Shown here one piece after another: positions 36,483 to 44,479 of a stretch of 64,000 nt of DNA (its first letter is position 1; every line of letters starts with the position of its first letter). The stretch comes from Syntrophotalea carbinolica DSM 2380. GTDB lineage: Bacteria > Desulfobacterota > Desulfuromonadia > Desulfuromonadales > Syntrophotaleaceae. The position numbers were made by a program, and so were the translations under genes. The stretch covers positions 2,418,001-2,482,000 of the forward strand of contig NC_007498.2 in the NCBI RefSeq assembly GCF_000012885.1, in the 5' to 3' direction. The notes under the pieces are model-generated. The model worked only from the letters and a program-made list of their open reading frames with translations, ran no database searches and was not told where the DNA came from.

Positions 36483-37165
36483 AACTGGTAACCGTAGCCG
36501 GGCCGCCATCCTGCGGTAAAACCTCGGTGATTCTGCGTCTTGCACAGGAGTTATCGAAGGACGACCTGAAACTGGGGGTGATCAAATTCGACTGCCTGTC
36601 CAGCGAGGACGAACTTCGTTATGACAAAGCCGGCATCCCTGTCAAACTCGGCCTGGCCGGCGGGTTGTGTCCCGATCACTTTTTTGTCGCCAACATCGAA
36701 GAAGGGGTACGCTGGGGGCAGCGCAATGGATTCGATCTATTGATCTGCGAAAGCGCCGGCTTGTGCAATCGCTGTTCGCCGCATATTCGCGATGTGCTGG
36801 CCGTATGTGTGGTAGACAATCTGAGCGGGGTACACACCCCGGCAAAAATCGGCCCGATGCTCAAAACCGCCGATGTGGTCGTCATCACCAAGGGGGATGT
36901 CGTTTCCCAGGCCGAGCGCGAGGTCTTCGCCTTTCGCGTTAAGCAGGTCAACCCTCGCGGAGCGGTTCTGCCGGTCAACGGTCTTACCGGGCAAGGCAGC
37001 CTGATGCTGCACAGACATCTGCGCACCGCGCCCGATACCCACGCGCTGGAGGGCGTACGGCTGCGCTTTTCCATGCCGGCAGCGCTCTGTTCCTATTGTC
37101 TCGGCGAAACTCGGATCGGCCCCGATTGTCAGATCGGCAACATCAAAACCATGGATTTCTCATGA
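36479..37165 (+). CDS. G3E/HypB-like GTPase with Cys motifs
   Basis: 228 residues. P-loop G8-P-P-S-C-G-K-T15, a DLLICESAGLCNRCSPH region with C90, C96 and C99, guanine-specificity-like motif VVITKGD, and a Cys-rich C terminus (CSYCLG...C). It looks like the metallochaperone GTPases HypB, UreG and CobW, which insert metal using GTP. Starts overlap both neighbours by four bases. In this place, next to nifB and modBC, a role in metal or cofactor delivery is plausible but unproven. Confidence 0.8.
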   Translation: MKLVTVAGPPSCGKTSVILRLAQELSKDDLKLGVIKFDCLSSEDELRYDKAGIPVKLGLAGGLCPDHFFVANIEEGVRWGQRNGFDLLICESAGLCNRCSPHIRDVLAVCVVDNLSGVHTPAKIGPMLKTADVVVITKGDVVSQAEREVFAFRVKQVNPRGAVLPVNGLTGQGSLMLHRHLRTAPDTHALEGVRLRFSMPAALCSYCLGETRIGPDCQIGNIKTMDFS

Positions 37166-38217
37166 CAAACGATTCGTTGATCCACACCACCATCGCTCAG
37201 CTGTTGACGCAGCACCCTTATGCCAAAGATTTCTTCACCTTGTTAGGGTTACCCAGTGCCTCCAGACATGACGCGGTAGATACATTTTTTGCCTCCATAT
37301 CCCAGGAACGTCTCGACAACCTGGGACTGTCGCGCGAGGAACTGGCACCGCGTCTTCAAGCCTTTATCGCCCAGATGGAAAAACTCCGCACCGACGGTGC
37401 TCCCTCGGTGCAAAACATTACCTTGTGCGGCGGTCGGGATAAGGACGGACATCCTGAGAATATCCGGCTGGAACTGCGTCCCGGCGACGTGGTAAGTGTC
37501 GTCGGTCCCACCGGATCCGGCAAAAGCCGTTTACTGGCCGATGTCGAATGCCTGGCCCAGGGCGATACCCCCTCGGCACGGCGGGTGCTTCTGGACGGCC
37601 AATCACCCGATGACAGCCTTTGGCTTGGCGGTGAGCAACGTCTGGTCGCACAGTTGTCCCAGAACATGAATTTCGTCATGGACGTCTCCGTTCGCGAATT
37701 TCTTTCCCTGCACGCCGAAAGCCGCCTGGTGGATGACATCGACTCCGCTGTCGAACAGATCTTTTCCACCGCCGTGCTGCTGGCGGGAGAGCCTTTTCAA
37801 CTCGACACCCCGGTCACGGCCCTTTCCGGCGGACAGTCTCGAGCGCTGATGATCGCCGATGTTGCGTGCCTCAGTGCATCCCCCATCGTGCTCATCGACG
37901 AAATCGAAAATGCCGGCGTCGATCGCCGCCAGGCTCTGGATCTGCTGGTCAAACAGGAAAAAATCGTGCTGTTGGCCACCCACGACCCCTTACTGGCGTT
38001 GCTGGGACAACGCCGCCTGGTCATCCGCAATGGCGGGATTGCCGATATTATCGACACCAGCGACGCCGAACGAGCCCTGCTGCACAAACTGAACAGCTTC
38101 GATCGCAAATTTGCCGAACTGCGCGACCGGGTACGCCACGGACAGCGCCTCGATTTCGATCTGGAAGATTTTCTATCGGATTGCCTGTGCAACGCCCAGC
38201 AGTCCGCTATGGAATAA
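37162..38217 (+). CDS. ABC-type ATPase with DUF1858-like N terminus
   Basis: 351 residues. The N-terminal 75 residues (TIAQLLTQHPYAKDFFTLLG) resemble the same helical domain found at the start of the binding protein two genes upstream. The ATPase has Walker A GPTGSGKS at 115-122, signature LSGGQSRALMIADVA, Walker B PIVLIDEIENAG and switch His in LLATHDPL. There is no membrane-coupling partner. It resembles non-transport ABC ATPases that drive conformational change in a soluble partner. The shared N-terminal domain suggests docking to a common target. Confidence 0.8.
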   Translation: MTNDSLIHTTIAQLLTQHPYAKDFFTLLGLPSASRHDAVDTFFASISQERLDNLGLSREELAPRLQAFIAQMEKLRTDGAPSVQNITLCGGRDKDGHPENIRLELRPGDVVSVVGPTGSGKSRLLADVECLAQGDTPSARRVLLDGQSPDDSLWLGGEQRLVAQLSQNMNFVMDVSVREFLSLHAESRLVDDIDSAVEQIFSTAVLLAGEPFQLDTPVTALSGGQSRALMIADVACLSASPIVLIDEIENAGVDRRQALDLLVKQEKIVLLATHDPLLALLGQRRLVIRNGGIADIIDTSDAERALLHKLNSFDRKFAELRDRVRHGQRLDFDLEDFLSDCLCNAQQSAME

Positions 38218-38272
38218 GGCAAAAGCAGAACCACCTCCTTTCCAAACCAAAGCAGATGGAATAGAAGCTTCG

Positions 38273-38356
38273 ACCAATCACCAATCACCAATCACCAATC
38301 ACCAATCACCAGTCACCAATCACCAGTCACCAATCACCAGTCACCAGTCACCAGTC
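38273..38356. repeat. Twelve tandem heptads ACCA(A/G)TC
   Basis: Twelve uninterrupted 7-base units, seven... pattern by fifth base: A A A A A G A G A G G G. The array is not CRISPR: there are no spacers. Copy number could vary by slippage. Confidence 0.92.
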
Positions 38357-38473
38357 ACTGCTTTTCAACTCCTTTCCCCATCTTCCAACACCGTTTTACC
38401 CCACGTCTTGCGACTGCCTGCTTTTTAGACAACCTTTGTCCGATTGCGCTCCGCGCAGGCAGGGTCTCAACCG

Positions 38474-38500
38474 AAAAGCCTGTGTTTCTGGGCTTTTTTT
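38474..38500 (+). terminator. Terminator upstream of the nifB promoter
   Basis: AAAAGCC pairs with GGCTTTT around a 10-base loop, and the T run reaches eight. It would stop transcription from the three-gene module before nifB. Confidence 0.75.
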
Positions 38501-38503
38501 TGT

Positions 38504-38521
38504 TTGGCACAGGCGATGCAA
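38504..38521 (+). promoter_or_regulatory. Sigma-54 promoter of nifB
   Basis: TTGGCAC-AGGCG-ATGCAA with GG at 38506-38507 and GC at 38518-38519, ten bases apart. Confidence 0.9.
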
Positions 38522-38544
38522 TAGAACTATCCCGACAGCAACGG

Positions 38545-38614
38545 GGCACAATGGCGTGCCTGGCTGAGAAACGGCAACGAGGCCCGGTGGGATTTCCCGC
38601 CTGGGCCTTTTTTT
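38545..38614 (+). promoter_or_regulatory. nifB leader: two A-x-x-G hexaloop hairpins overlapping a terminator (ANTAR antitermination site)
   Basis: Hairpin 1 is GGCAC-AATGGC-GTGCC (38545-38560). Hairpin 2 is GGC-AACGAG-GCC (38573-38584). Both hexaloops have A first and G fourth. The terminator pairs GGCCC (38581-38585) with GGGCC (38603-38607), plus inner GGTGGG/CCCGCC around ATTT, and is followed by seven T. The 3' side of hairpin 2 lies inside the terminator's 5' arm. Layout and spacing match the nifH leader although the terminator stems differ in sequence, which argues for selection on structure. Confidence 0.85.
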
Positions 38615-38670
38615 ATCTTTTTTCGCCAGTTTCACCTGGAAACCTTGGCGAAGTCGAAAGGAGATGTACC

Positions 38671-39564
38671 ATGTCTGCCAAACCTTGCTCCGGAAACAAT
38701 CGCCCTGCTGCCGGCCACCCATGCTTCGGTGCCGGGCATCAAAATAATGCCCGCATTCACCTGCCTGTGGCACCGGGGTGCAATATCAGCTGCGGGTTCT
38801 GCGAACGCCGCTTCGATTGCGCCAACGAAAACCGTCCCGGCGTTACCAGCCGGGTGCTCTCCCCGAGTCAGGCGCTGCATCGGGTCAAGGCTCTGCTGGC
38901 ACACCCGGACGTCGGTTCCAAATTAAAGGTTGTCGGCATCGCCGGTCCCGGCGACCCGCTTGCCAATGAAAAAACCTTCGAAACCCTTAGATTGGTTAAG
39001 GAAGCGTATCCCGACCTGCAACTGTGCCTCTCCACCAACGGTCTGGTGCTGCCCCAGCGTTTGGAGACTTTGCTCGAAATCGGCGTTGGCAGTATCACCG
39101 TAACCATGAATGCCATCACTCCGGAAACCGGTGCCAAGGTTTACCAGTGGGTCAACGTCAACGGCACGGTAATGCGTGGGCAAAAGGGAGCATCCGCCCT
39201 GATCGATGCCCAGATGGCCGGTATCCAGGCTGCGGCCCGTGCCGGCATGCTGGTTAAGGTCAATAACGTCTACATCCCGGGCGTGAATGATCATGAAACC
39301 CTGCCTCTGGCCAAGATCGCCAAAAAACTCGGTGCCAGCATCATGAATATTCTGCCGCTTATCGCCCAGGGCGCTTTCCGCGACAATCCGGTACCGAGCG
39401 ATGCACAGATGGCCGTGGTGCGAGACCTCGCCGAGAAAATTCTGCCGCAGTCCCGCCACTGCAAACAGTGCCGTGCCGATGCTGCCGGTGTTCTCGGGCA
39501 GGACATCGATGTGTCGATCCTGGACGCAGCCCCTGAATCTGTTACATCAAGCTTTTTCAACTAA
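38671..39564 (+). CDS. nifB: Nitrogenase cofactor biosynthesis radical SAM protein, short form
   Basis: 297 residues. Radical SAM cluster C37-x3-C41-x2-C44 (VAPGCNISCGFCERRFDC), IAGPGDPLAN as the glycine motif, and the C-terminal NifB signature CKQCRADAAGVLG. NifB builds the 8Fe-9S-C core (NifB-co). The C-terminal NifX-like domain of many NifB proteins is absent; two separate NifX-like proteins are encoded upstream. It has its own sigma-54 promoter and antitermination leader, and GGAG before the ATG. Confidence 0.96.
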   Translation: MSAKPCSGNNRPAAGHPCFGAGHQNNARIHLPVAPGCNISCGFCERRFDCANENRPGVTSRVLSPSQALHRVKALLAHPDVGSKLKVVGIAGPGDPLANEKTFETLRLVKEAYPDLQLCLSTNGLVLPQRLETLLEIGVGSITVTMNAITPETGAKVYQWVNVNGTVMRGQKGASALIDAQMAGIQAAARAGMLVKVNNVYIPGVNDHETLPLAKIAKKLGASIMNILPLIAQGAFRDNPVPSDAQMAVVRDLAEKILPQSRHCKQCRADAAGVLGQDIDVSILDAAPESVTSSFFN

Positions 39565-39590
39565 TAATTATCAGGGATTACGCTACCGAC

Positions 39591-40280
39591 ATGTTTGATC
39601 TGACCGCCACCGATTACCAGGCTGTGCTGCTTTCCGCCAAAGTTGCCTTGACCGCGACGCTGCTGGCGCTCCCGGCAGGCTTCCTCGCGGCAAGCCTGCT
39701 GGCTTACGGGCGCTTTCGCGGCAAGGCACTGCTGGAAGGGGTGCTGCACCTGCCTATGGTTCTGCCGCCGGTGGTGGTCGGCTATCTGCTGCTGTTGTTG
39801 CTGGGAGAAAACGGTCCCCTCGGTGCCTTTATGCGCTCTGCCGGCATCCGCATCATCTTTACCTGGTGGGCTGCGGTCATCGCCTCACTGGTAGTCGGTT
39901 TCCCCCTGCTGGTACGGGCCATCCGCATCGGGCTGGAGGATATCGACGAAAAGCTGCTCCATGCCGCCCGAACCCTCGGCGCCCCCTGGTACGACATTCT
40001 TTTGACCATCGTGCTACCGTTGTCGGGCCGTGCGGTCCTGGCCGGCGCAACGCTGATGTTCGCACGCAGCCTGGGCGAGTTCGGCGCCACCATCGTACTG
40101 GCCGGCAACATTCCCGGCCTGACCCAGACTATCCCGCTGGCCATCTACGATTACGTCAACACCCCCGGTGGCGATCACGGGGCGCTGGCATTGTGCCTGC
40201 TGTCGATCGGATTATCCCTCGGGGTTCTGCTGTGCAGCGAAACCTTGATCAAAGCCCTGGCACGCAGGAGCAAAGCATGA
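39591..40280 (+). CDS. modB: Molybdate ABC transporter permease
   Basis: 229 residues with about five membrane segments and the ATPase-docking loop ARSLGEFGATIVLAGNIPG typical of ModB. It starts 26 bases after nifB and overlaps modC by four bases, so molybdate import is co-expressed with cofactor synthesis. No modA lies in this operon, so a binding protein must come from elsewhere, possibly WtpA. Confidence 0.93.
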   Translation: MFDLTATDYQAVLLSAKVALTATLLALPAGFLAASLLAYGRFRGKALLEGVLHLPMVLPPVVVGYLLLLLLGENGPLGAFMRSAGIRIIFTWWAAVIASLVVGFPLLVRAIRIGLEDIDEKLLHAARTLGAPWYDILLTIVLPLSGRAVLAGATLMFARSLGEFGATIVLAGNIPGLTQTIPLAIYDYVNTPGGDHGALALCLLSIGLSLGVLLCSETLIKALARRSKA

Positions 40281-41332
40281 ACCTCAACCTGGCACTGCAA
40301 AAGAAATTCGACGGCTTTGAATTTGATGTCGCCTTCCACACCGACAGCAAAAGGCTCGGAATCTTTGGTCGCTCAGGCAGCGGCAAATCAACCCTGGTCA
40401 ACCTGTTGGCCGGATTGGTAAGCCCCGATTCCGGAGTCCTGCGTTTTGCTGAGCGGGTTCTGTTTGATTCCGTCCGACGTATCTGTGTACCACCTCAAAA
40501 GCGCCGCATCGCCGTGGTGTTTCAACACAGCCATTTGTTCCCGCATCTGAATGTCGAAGGCAACCTGCTGTACGGCTACCGGCGCATCCCCGCTATGGAC
40601 AGAACGATCGACCCTGACGAATTATGCCGGGTACTCGATATCAGCCATCTGCTGAAGCGCTCCGCAAACGACCTTTCCGGTGGAGAACGCCAACGGGTGG
40701 CCCTGGCCAGAGGGGTGCTCGCCAATCCTCATCTGCTGCTGATGGATGAACCGTTGAGCGGCCTGGATGAAAAACTTAAATACCAGATCATCCCCTATCT
40801 TAAAGATGTTTTGGAACGATACGATATCCCCCTGGTGTACGTATCCCACTCCATGAACGAAATGCGCATGCTGGTCGATGAGGTGCTGGTTTTCGAAAAG
40901 GGCAACCTGGTCTCTCAGACCTCCCCTGAAACCCTGGCCCGCCTGAGAATGAAAGACTGTCCTCTGGGCTATCTGAATTTTTTTGCCCTGCAGGAGCCTA
41001 CCCCAAGGGATCATTTATGGGCATATCCCTGGGGCGACAACACCTTGGTCCTGACCCACAACGCCGCCGACAACGAAGCCTTGTTTACCCTGGCCTCCAA
41101 GGACATCGTTTTGTTTCGGCGGCACCCCGAATCGATCAGCGCCCGCAACCTTCTGCAAGGTACGGTCAGCAACCTGTTCGACCTCGACCAGCGCGTCGGC
41201 ATTGAACTGAACTGCAAAGGGCAACGCCTGGTGGCAACCATCGTACAACCGGCCGTTGAGGAACTCGGCATAGCGCCGGGCACGGAAATTTTTGCCTCCA
41301 TCAAGGCCGATGCTTTCCGTCGGGTGTACTAA
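40277..41332 (+). CDS. modC: Molybdate ABC transporter ATP-binding protein
   Basis: 351 residues. Walker A GRSGSGKST, signature LSGGERQR, Walker B LLLMDEPLSGLD, switch His in VSHSMNEMRML. The last 130 residues contain a molybdate-binding MOP/TOBE-like domain (NLLQGTVSNLFDLDQRVGIE). The ATG at 40277 overlaps the modB stop. A longer in-frame ORF from 39866 runs through modB in the wrong frame and is not the gene. Confidence 0.94.
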   Translation: MNLNLALQKKFDGFEFDVAFHTDSKRLGIFGRSGSGKSTLVNLLAGLVSPDSGVLRFAERVLFDSVRRICVPPQKRRIAVVFQHSHLFPHLNVEGNLLYGYRRIPAMDRTIDPDELCRVLDISHLLKRSANDLSGGERQRVALARGVLANPHLLLMDEPLSGLDEKLKYQIIPYLKDVLERYDIPLVYVSHSMNEMRMLVDEVLVFEKGNLVSQTSPETLARLRMKDCPLGYLNFFALQEPTPRDHLWAYPWGDNTLVLTHNAADNEALFTLASKDIVLFRRHPESISARNLLQGTVSNLFDLDQRVGIELNCKGQRLVATIVQPAVEELGIAPGTEIFASIKADAFRRVY

Positions 41333-41718
41333 AATGCGGCTAATTCTCACCGCAGAGCACGCGGAGATCGCAAAGGACTTCAACCACTCCGATCATGGCC
41401 TTAGAGCTAAAGTGCCCTTCTCCCGGCAACACCTGTCGAATCTTTCTATGTACTCCGCTTGCTCTGCAATAAAAAACTCCTGCGATTGTAAACACTGATT
41501 TCCATGGCTGCTTCAAAAAGCATCTGAATAACATTCCCGCTGCCTCATTTATTGGCAAAAACCTTCCAAAAGACGCCACTTATCACCAGAATTCAGCAAC
41601 TTACAAAATGGTATAGCCGTTGCAACGACAATAAATATCCTTCCAGCAACGGCGCCGGAACAGGCAATGATGCCACTGACATTGACGTTATCTCCACCCT
41701 GAACAGAAACGAGGCGCC
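41333..41718 (+). other. Intergenic region upstream of nifV
   Basis: It holds the nifV sigma-54 promoter. No terminator for modC and no hexaloop leader were seen. Confidence 0.6.
41608..41625 (+). promoter_or_regulatory. Sigma-54 promoter of nifV
   Basis: ATGGTAT-AGCCG-TTGCAA with GG at 41610-41611 and GC at 41622-41623, ten bases apart. The -12 half is perfect and the -24 half is weaker. An inverted repeat GCCGTTGC (41616-41623) / GCAACGGC (41646-41653) overlaps the -12 element. Confidence 0.75.
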
Positions 41719-42921
41719 ATGCATACCGATAAGCTGCCCGACATTATTATTGACGACACCACTCTGCGGGACGGCGAACAGACAGCCGGCGTGGTCTTTT
41801 CCCTGGAAGAAAAAAAGACCATCGCACGCATGCTGGACGACATCGGCGTACAGGAACTCGAATGTGGCATCCCGGCCATGGGGCGTGAAGAGCAACGCAG
41901 CGTCAAAGCTCTGGTCGACCTGGGGCTGCATGCCAGATTAATCACCTGGAACCGCGCCCTGGTGGACGACATCCGAGCTTCTTTGCAGTGCGGCGTCAAT
42001 GCCGTCGATATATCCCTGTCGGTTTCCGATCTCCATATCCGCCACAAACTGCGTAAAGACCGTCATTGGGTACGTGAGCAGCTCAAACGGGCCCTCGGTT
42101 TTGCCAAGCAACATGATCTGTACGTTTCCATCGGCGGCGAAGACGCCAGTCGTGCCGATCTCGACTTTTTGGTTGAGTTGATGGAACTGGCACGCAGCAT
42201 GGGAGCCGACCGGTTTCGTTTCTGCGACACCCTCGGGCTGCTCGATCCCTTCGTTACCTTCGAAAAAATACGCTACCTGACTCAACGCGTTGACCTGGAT
42301 ATCGAGGTGCATACGCATAACGACCTCGGTATGGCCACCGCCAATGCCATAGCCGGGGTTCGCGCCGGTGCCCGTTTTATCAACACCACGGTCAACGGAC
42401 TCGGCGAACGGGCCGGCAATGCCGCTCTTGAAGAAGTGGTCATGGGGCTCAAACATGCCTGCGGCGTAAAATGTCCCATCGACACCAGTCGTTTTGTGGA
42501 AATTTCGCGTTATGTCGGTGCGGCCAGTAACCGACCGGTACCCGCCTGGAAACCAGTGGTCGGAGAACGCGTTTTTGCCCATGAATCGGGATTGCATGTG
42601 GATGGAGTCCTGAAAGATCCCCGTAACTATGAACCGTTCGAACCCCACGAGGTGGGATCGAGTCGCTTGCTGGTACTGGGTAAGCATACGGGCAGACACG
42701 GTCTTGCAGCTCGCGTGAAAGGCCTTGGCCTCGACCCCGGCGACATCTGTCTGTCCACTCTATTGCGGCGTATCCGGGCCATCTCGCAGCGACGAAAACG
42801 CCCCGTTGAGGATGCCGAACTGGAGGGGTTGTATCGATCACTGGCGCAAGCTTCTCAGCCAACCGGTGAAGCGATACCCGAACAATCTGCTCCTGTTTTG
42901 AAAAAAGCAGCCGAGGCCTGA
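41719..42921 (+). CDS. nifV: Homocitrate synthase
   Basis: 400 residues. Family motifs DDTTLRDGEQTAGVVFSLEE at the start, FRFCDTLG, and the metal-binding HTHNDLGMATANA; ALEEVVMGLKH follows. NifV condenses acetyl-CoA with 2-oxoglutarate to homocitrate, the organic ligand of FeMo-co. Placement after nifB-modBC behind a sigma-54 promoter separates it from 2-isopropylmalate or lysine-pathway synthases. Confidence 0.94.
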   Translation: MHTDKLPDIIIDDTTLRDGEQTAGVVFSLEEKKTIARMLDDIGVQELECGIPAMGREEQRSVKALVDLGLHARLITWNRALVDDIRASLQCGVNAVDISLSVSDLHIRHKLRKDRHWVREQLKRALGFAKQHDLYVSIGGEDASRADLDFLVELMELARSMGADRFRFCDTLGLLDPFVTFEKIRYLTQRVDLDIEVHTHNDLGMATANAIAGVRAGARFINTTVNGLGERAGNAALEEVVMGLKHACGVKCPIDTSRFVEISRYVGAASNRPVPAWKPVVGERVFAHESGLHVDGVLKDPRNYEPFEPHEVGSSRLLVLGKHTGRHGLAARVKGLGLDPGDICLSTLLRRIRAISQRRKRPVEDAELEGLYRSLAQASQPTGEAIPEQSAPVLKKAAEA

Positions 42922-43029
42922 CCAGGGCTGCCCAAAACGCCGATCCATAATGATATCCGGCATGTGACTGCCGGCATGATCTGGCGACAAGGAGGACCAT
43001 CGATAACATCTATCGGCAAGGAGTGAAAC

Positions 43030-43539
43030 ATGAACGCTTTTACCGTAGCTAAGAAACTGGAGAAAAACGTTTCCGACCTTTACAGCGACCTCGCCCGCCA
43101 GACCAGGGTTTCCAGCCTGCGAGCGCTCATCACCGACCTGGCCGTCGATCATCAGACCCGCTATCACACGCTGAATGCTTTAACCGGCAGCAGTGCCTGT
43201 CCCACCGATGACTCCCAGACCCTGCGTAACCTGGCGGAGTCGCTCCTGAAGAGCTTGCTGGCAATGCCCTGCGGCGAAAACCGGGAGGATCTCGAAGCAT
43301 CCGTACGCACCATTCTGGAACTGGAATCGACGACTGCCGACTTTTATCTCGAACTGAAGAAGCTCGCATCGAGCAGTGCCATGAAAAACCTGTTACAGCA
43401 ATTGATCGACCAGGAGCAATACGACTGCTCCATGGTCGAAGAATTCTATGAATTCGTCAACGCACCCAACGAATTTCTGGCGGATGCCGAGTTCAGCAAT
43501 CGGGAAGAATTCTATCAGTTTGGTCGCCAGATCGGCTGA
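43030..43539 (+). CDS. Ferritin-like helical protein
   Basis: 169 residues, all helical. Pairs of acidic and His residues (LAVDHQTRYHTLNAL; LELESTTADFYLELKKL; LIDQEQYDCSMVEEFYEFV) suggest a rubrerythrin/ferritin-like four-helix bundle, but the classical E-x-x-H pairs are incomplete and there is no rubredoxin domain. It lies between nifV and an acetyltransferase, with AAGGAG upstream. A redox or iron-storage role in nitrogen fixation is only a guess. Confidence 0.6.
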   Translation: MNAFTVAKKLEKNVSDLYSDLARQTRVSSLRALITDLAVDHQTRYHTLNALTGSSACPTDDSQTLRNLAESLLKSLLAMPCGENREDLEASVRTILELESTTADFYLELKKLASSSAMKNLLQQLIDQEQYDCSMVEEFYEFVNAPNEFLADAEFSNREEFYQFGRQIG

Positions 43540-43583
43540 CCGCTTCCAGCCGAAAAAGCGTGTCAGAGAAAAGGACAAAACTC

Positions 43584-44426
43584 GTGGCCGACACCGTTAT
43601 CAAGGCACCGCTGACCATCCTACGGCCTGCAATTCATGATTGGGGTGCTTTCTTTTTCTGGGCACAGGATGAAGGATGGCAGGTTCTTCCGCCGGAAACC
43701 GCTCTTTTCAGGGGACCTCTGGCCGGGTGGGCCTTTGCCTTGCGACAGGATGATCAGACTTGCGGATTCGTTACGGCTGTCCCTTACCCCGATTTCGCCT
43801 GGATCGGCAATCTGATTATCGCCCCCGAAATGCGCGGCAAAGGTCTTGGCCGGCACCTCTTTGACCGGGTCTGCGAAAAAATCCGTCAAACCGGCATCGA
43901 CAGTATCTGGCTTACCGCCTCGGATCAAGGCAAACCTCTTTACGCATCACGAGGTTTTCAGGAATGCGACAGGGTGGAACGCTGGCAGATGTACATTCCT
44001 GCGCATTACCATAATTACACGCCTTCTCTCGACACGGACCTCGACACGCTGTTAAAAGCCGACCAGCAAGCCTGGAACACGGATCGTCGCCTGGTACTGC
44101 AATACCTTGCCACCGGTGGGGAGATCATCCAGGCAGGTAAAAGCATCGCCCTGGTGCAAAATTACGGTGCCGTCAAGGTACTTGGTCCCTGGCTCGCCAT
44201 GGAAGATACGGCCAAGGAGCATGTCGCTATCATTCTTGCGGCTACACGGGCCAGTGGCGGCGGCACATTGTACGTGGATATCCTGGAATCCTCGGGAGCC
44301 GGTGCGATGCTGGAAGAATGCGGCTTTACGCGCAGCGGCGACTGCGCTTTGATGGTTGCCGCTGGGCGCCCCACCACTTCGCCGGAAAAGGCCGTGTCCC
44401 TCGCCAGCCTCGGCAGCCTCGGCTGA
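43584..44426 (+). CDS. GNAT-family N-acetyltransferase
   Basis: 280 residues from the GTG at 43584, which has AAAGGA upstream; a GTG at 43560 is less well supported. Acetyl-CoA loop PEMRGKGLGRHLFDRV with R-x-x-G-x-G and FAWIGNLIIAPEM before it define the first GNAT domain (about 10-140). The C-terminal half (about 150-265: TDRRLVLQYLATGGEIIQAG, LEECGFTRSGDCALM) resembles a second, degenerate GNAT domain. Substrate unknown. Confidence 0.8.
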   Translation: MADTVIKAPLTILRPAIHDWGAFFFWAQDEGWQVLPPETALFRGPLAGWAFALRQDDQTCGFVTAVPYPDFAWIGNLIIAPEMRGKGLGRHLFDRVCEKIRQTGIDSIWLTASDQGKPLYASRGFQECDRVERWQMYIPAHYHNYTPSLDTDLDTLLKADQQAWNTDRRLVLQYLATGGEIIQAGKSIALVQNYGAVKVLGPWLAMEDTAKEHVAIILAATRASGGGTLYVDILESSGAGAMLEECGFTRSGDCALMVAAGRPTTSPEKAVSLASLGSLG

Positions 44427-44479
44427 TCGATACGCGCTATCCCCCTGCAAAATAGGAGGGGTGCGCTATACTATTGGCG

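Larger units (their letters stand above)
38218..38670 (+). other. Intergenic and leader region upstream of nifB
   Basis: In order it holds heptad repeats (38273-38356), a dyad GACAA-CCT-TTGTC (38428-38440), a terminator (38474-38500), the sigma-54 promoter and the antitermination leader. No coding sequence. Confidence 0.7.

Noticed and set aside
38273-38356. Possible CRISPR array
   Set aside because: The 7-base units are directly adjacent with no spacers and no cas genes are present.
39866-40276. Upstream extension of modC through modB
   Set aside because: It reads modB in the wrong frame. The modC ATG at 40277 overlaps the modB stop and starts the recognisable ABC sequence.
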